NCBI GenBank assembly: GCA_003223775.1
Contig: QHWK01000048.1
Span: 1-6,457, forward strand
Source: Acidobacteriota bacterium
Lineage (GTDB): Bacteria > Acidobacteriota > Vicinamibacteria > Vicinamibacterales > CAVVIG01
DNA: 6,457 nucleotides
Reading direction: 5' to 3'
The stretch's first letter is position 1. Every line of letters starts with the position of its first letter. Under the pieces are notes generated by a model that saw only the letters and a program-made list of their open reading frames with translations, had not been told where the DNA came from and made no database searches. A program made the position numbers and the translations under genes. Positions 5,975 to 6,457 of this stretch are shown here, in pieces.

Positions 5975-6175
5975 GATGCCTTGAAGCCTATACCGGCTCG
6001 ATCGCGGCTTCAACGGCGCCCGCGGATACGAGCGGCACGAGGCCGTTGGTGACGGACTGGGCCGGGCCGGAGCAGCCGACGACGAATAACCGTAGCCGCC
6101 CTGGCATAGCCGGGACTAGACTTCGCCCGGCCACATTCCATTCGGCAAAATCGCGGCGCTGAGCGGAGTCACGGT
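5975..6175. promoter_or_regulatory. divergent intergenic region, promoters expected but weak
   Basis: This 201-bp gap must hold the promoter of the leftward four-gene operon and of the rightward small lipoprotein. On the minus strand, TATAGG (5987-5992) with TTGAAG (6008-6013) is a poor promoter candidate with a 15-bp spacer. On the plus strand GGAG (6165-6168) is a good ribosome-binding site 7 nt before the lipoprotein ATG, but no clear -35/-10 pair stands out. A 6-bp inverted repeat GCCGGG/CCCGGC (6109-6114 and 6126-6131, 11-nt spacer) lies upstream of the lipoprotein gene and may be structural or chance. I see no RNA gene or mobile element here. Confidence 0.3.
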
Positions 6176-6352
6176 ATGAAAGTGCTTCTCGTGCTCCTCG
6201 GGCTCGCGACGACTGGTTGTGCGAATCAGCGTTGCTATCAAGTATTGAGCGGCTGGACGTATCCGGAGCTCGCGCCGGACGGGACGCGGAACATGGTCCG
6301 CTACAGCGTCACGACCTTTACGGTGTGTCAGCCGTTGTTCGCCTGGAAGTGA
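6176..6352 (+). CDS. small lipoprotein, 58 residues, unrecognised
   Basis: A short open frame encoding MKVLLVLLGLATTGCANQ and 40 more residues. Residues 3-14 are a compact hydrophobic signal segment and TTGC ends in Cys15, a plausible lipoprotein lipobox with Gly at -1 (Thr at -3 is less usual). The mature part is about 44 residues, contains Cys20 and Cys51, and ends FTVCQPLFAWK before TGA. GGAG (6165-6168) lies 7 nt before the ATG, well placed for translation. Codons are GC-rich like the neighbours but include several A/T-ending ones (GCT-free, CAA, GTA, TTG), so the gene may be less optimised. I do not recognise the mature sequence. The combination of ribosome-binding site, start, signal and lipobox argues that it is real. 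Competing open frames on the other strand and in another frame start at TTG and show no domain signal. Confidence 0.68.
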   Translation: MKVLLVLLGLATTGCANQRCYQVLSGWTYPELAPDGTRNMVRYSVTTFTVCQPLFAWK

Positions 6353-6395
6353 AGGACGGGGCTGGATGGCCCGGCCTTGCGAAATCCGCAAAATA

Positions 6396-6457
6396 TGGCG
6401 CGCCCGGCCGGAATTGAACCGGCGGCCCCCCGCTTAGGAGGCGGGTGCTCTATCCGC
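6396..6457 (-). tRNA. tRNA-Arg (anticodon CCU), 5' end cut by window edge
   Basis: The reverse strand shows the end of the D arm (GCGGATAGAGC), an anticodon stem CCCGC/GCGGG closing the loop CTCCTAA (6434-6440) with anticodon CCT (6436-6438), a T arm GCCGG-TTCAATT-CCGGC, the 3' acceptor strand CGGGCGC, discriminator G and an encoded CCA (6396-6398). It reads AGG codons for arginine. About 14-15 nt of the 5' end lie beyond the window. All visible stems pair perfectly, so it appears intact and functional. Confidence 0.95.

Noticed and set aside
6116..6391. Minus-strand 91-codon frame near the tRNA
   Set aside because: It starts at TTG without a ribosome-binding site, has no domain signal and overlaps the better supported small lipoprotein gene.
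6377..6391. TTGCG-AAATC-CGCAA hairpin as terminator for the lipoprotein gene or tRNA
   Set aside because: Only a 5-bp stem, and no T-run follows it on either strand.
6396..6457. tRNA-Arg 3' end as an integration (att) site for a genomic island
   Set aside because: I found no second copy of the tRNA 3' end in the window and no integrase gene; it would need the flanking sequence to judge.

Overview
The window is GC-rich, densely coded bacterial chromosomal DNA. Three things suggest an Acidobacteriota-like genome: the start of a duplicated-orphan-permease (ADOP/MacB-type) gene, a small secreted protein opening with a PDFSGEW motif, and a lipoprotein S9 peptidase next to a ComEC-like metallo-beta-lactamase protein. 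This assignment is inferred from protein flavour, not from a marker gene.

Layout, left to right. At 1-167 (minus) is the N-terminal J domain of a DnaJ-like protein, cut by the window edge. At 300-2228 (minus) is a complete lipoprotein-type S9 prolyl-oligopeptidase-family peptidase with a seven-repeat propeller and an intact Ser-Asp-His triad. A 69-bp divergent intergenic region (2229-2297) separates it from a secreted alpha/beta hydrolase on the plus strand (2298-3125). That hydrolase overlaps by ATGA the start of an ADOP/MacB-type permease gene, of which only about 35 recognisable codons remain (3122 to about 3226). The permease is cut off abruptly at the 3' end of a convergent gene, beside an 8-bp tandem duplication (3238-3253).

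From 5974 down to 3233 a four-gene minus-strand cluster reads leftwards: a secreted lipocalin-like protein, a DUF1353 protein, an unrecognised secreted protein with four cysteines, and a secreted ComEC-like metallo-beta-lactamase-fold hydrolase. The junctions are 27 bp, a 4-bp GTGA overlap and 16 bp, so the genes are very probably one operon. A 58-residue lipoprotein gene follows on the plus strand (6176-6352). The right edge holds the 3' portion of a minus-strand tRNA-Arg(CCU) with its CCA encoded.

Most of the products are exported: lipid-anchored peptidase, periplasmic hydrolase, secreted MBL protein, lipocalin-like protein and small lipoprotein. The region therefore looks like a set of cell-envelope or periplasmic functions rather than one metabolic pathway. 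No CRISPR array, insertion sequence, prophage block or obvious new defence system is visible. The points most worth checking are the truncated permease and its junction, the short lipoprotein, the four-cysteine protein linked to DUF1353, and the inverted repeat between the divergent hydrolase genes.
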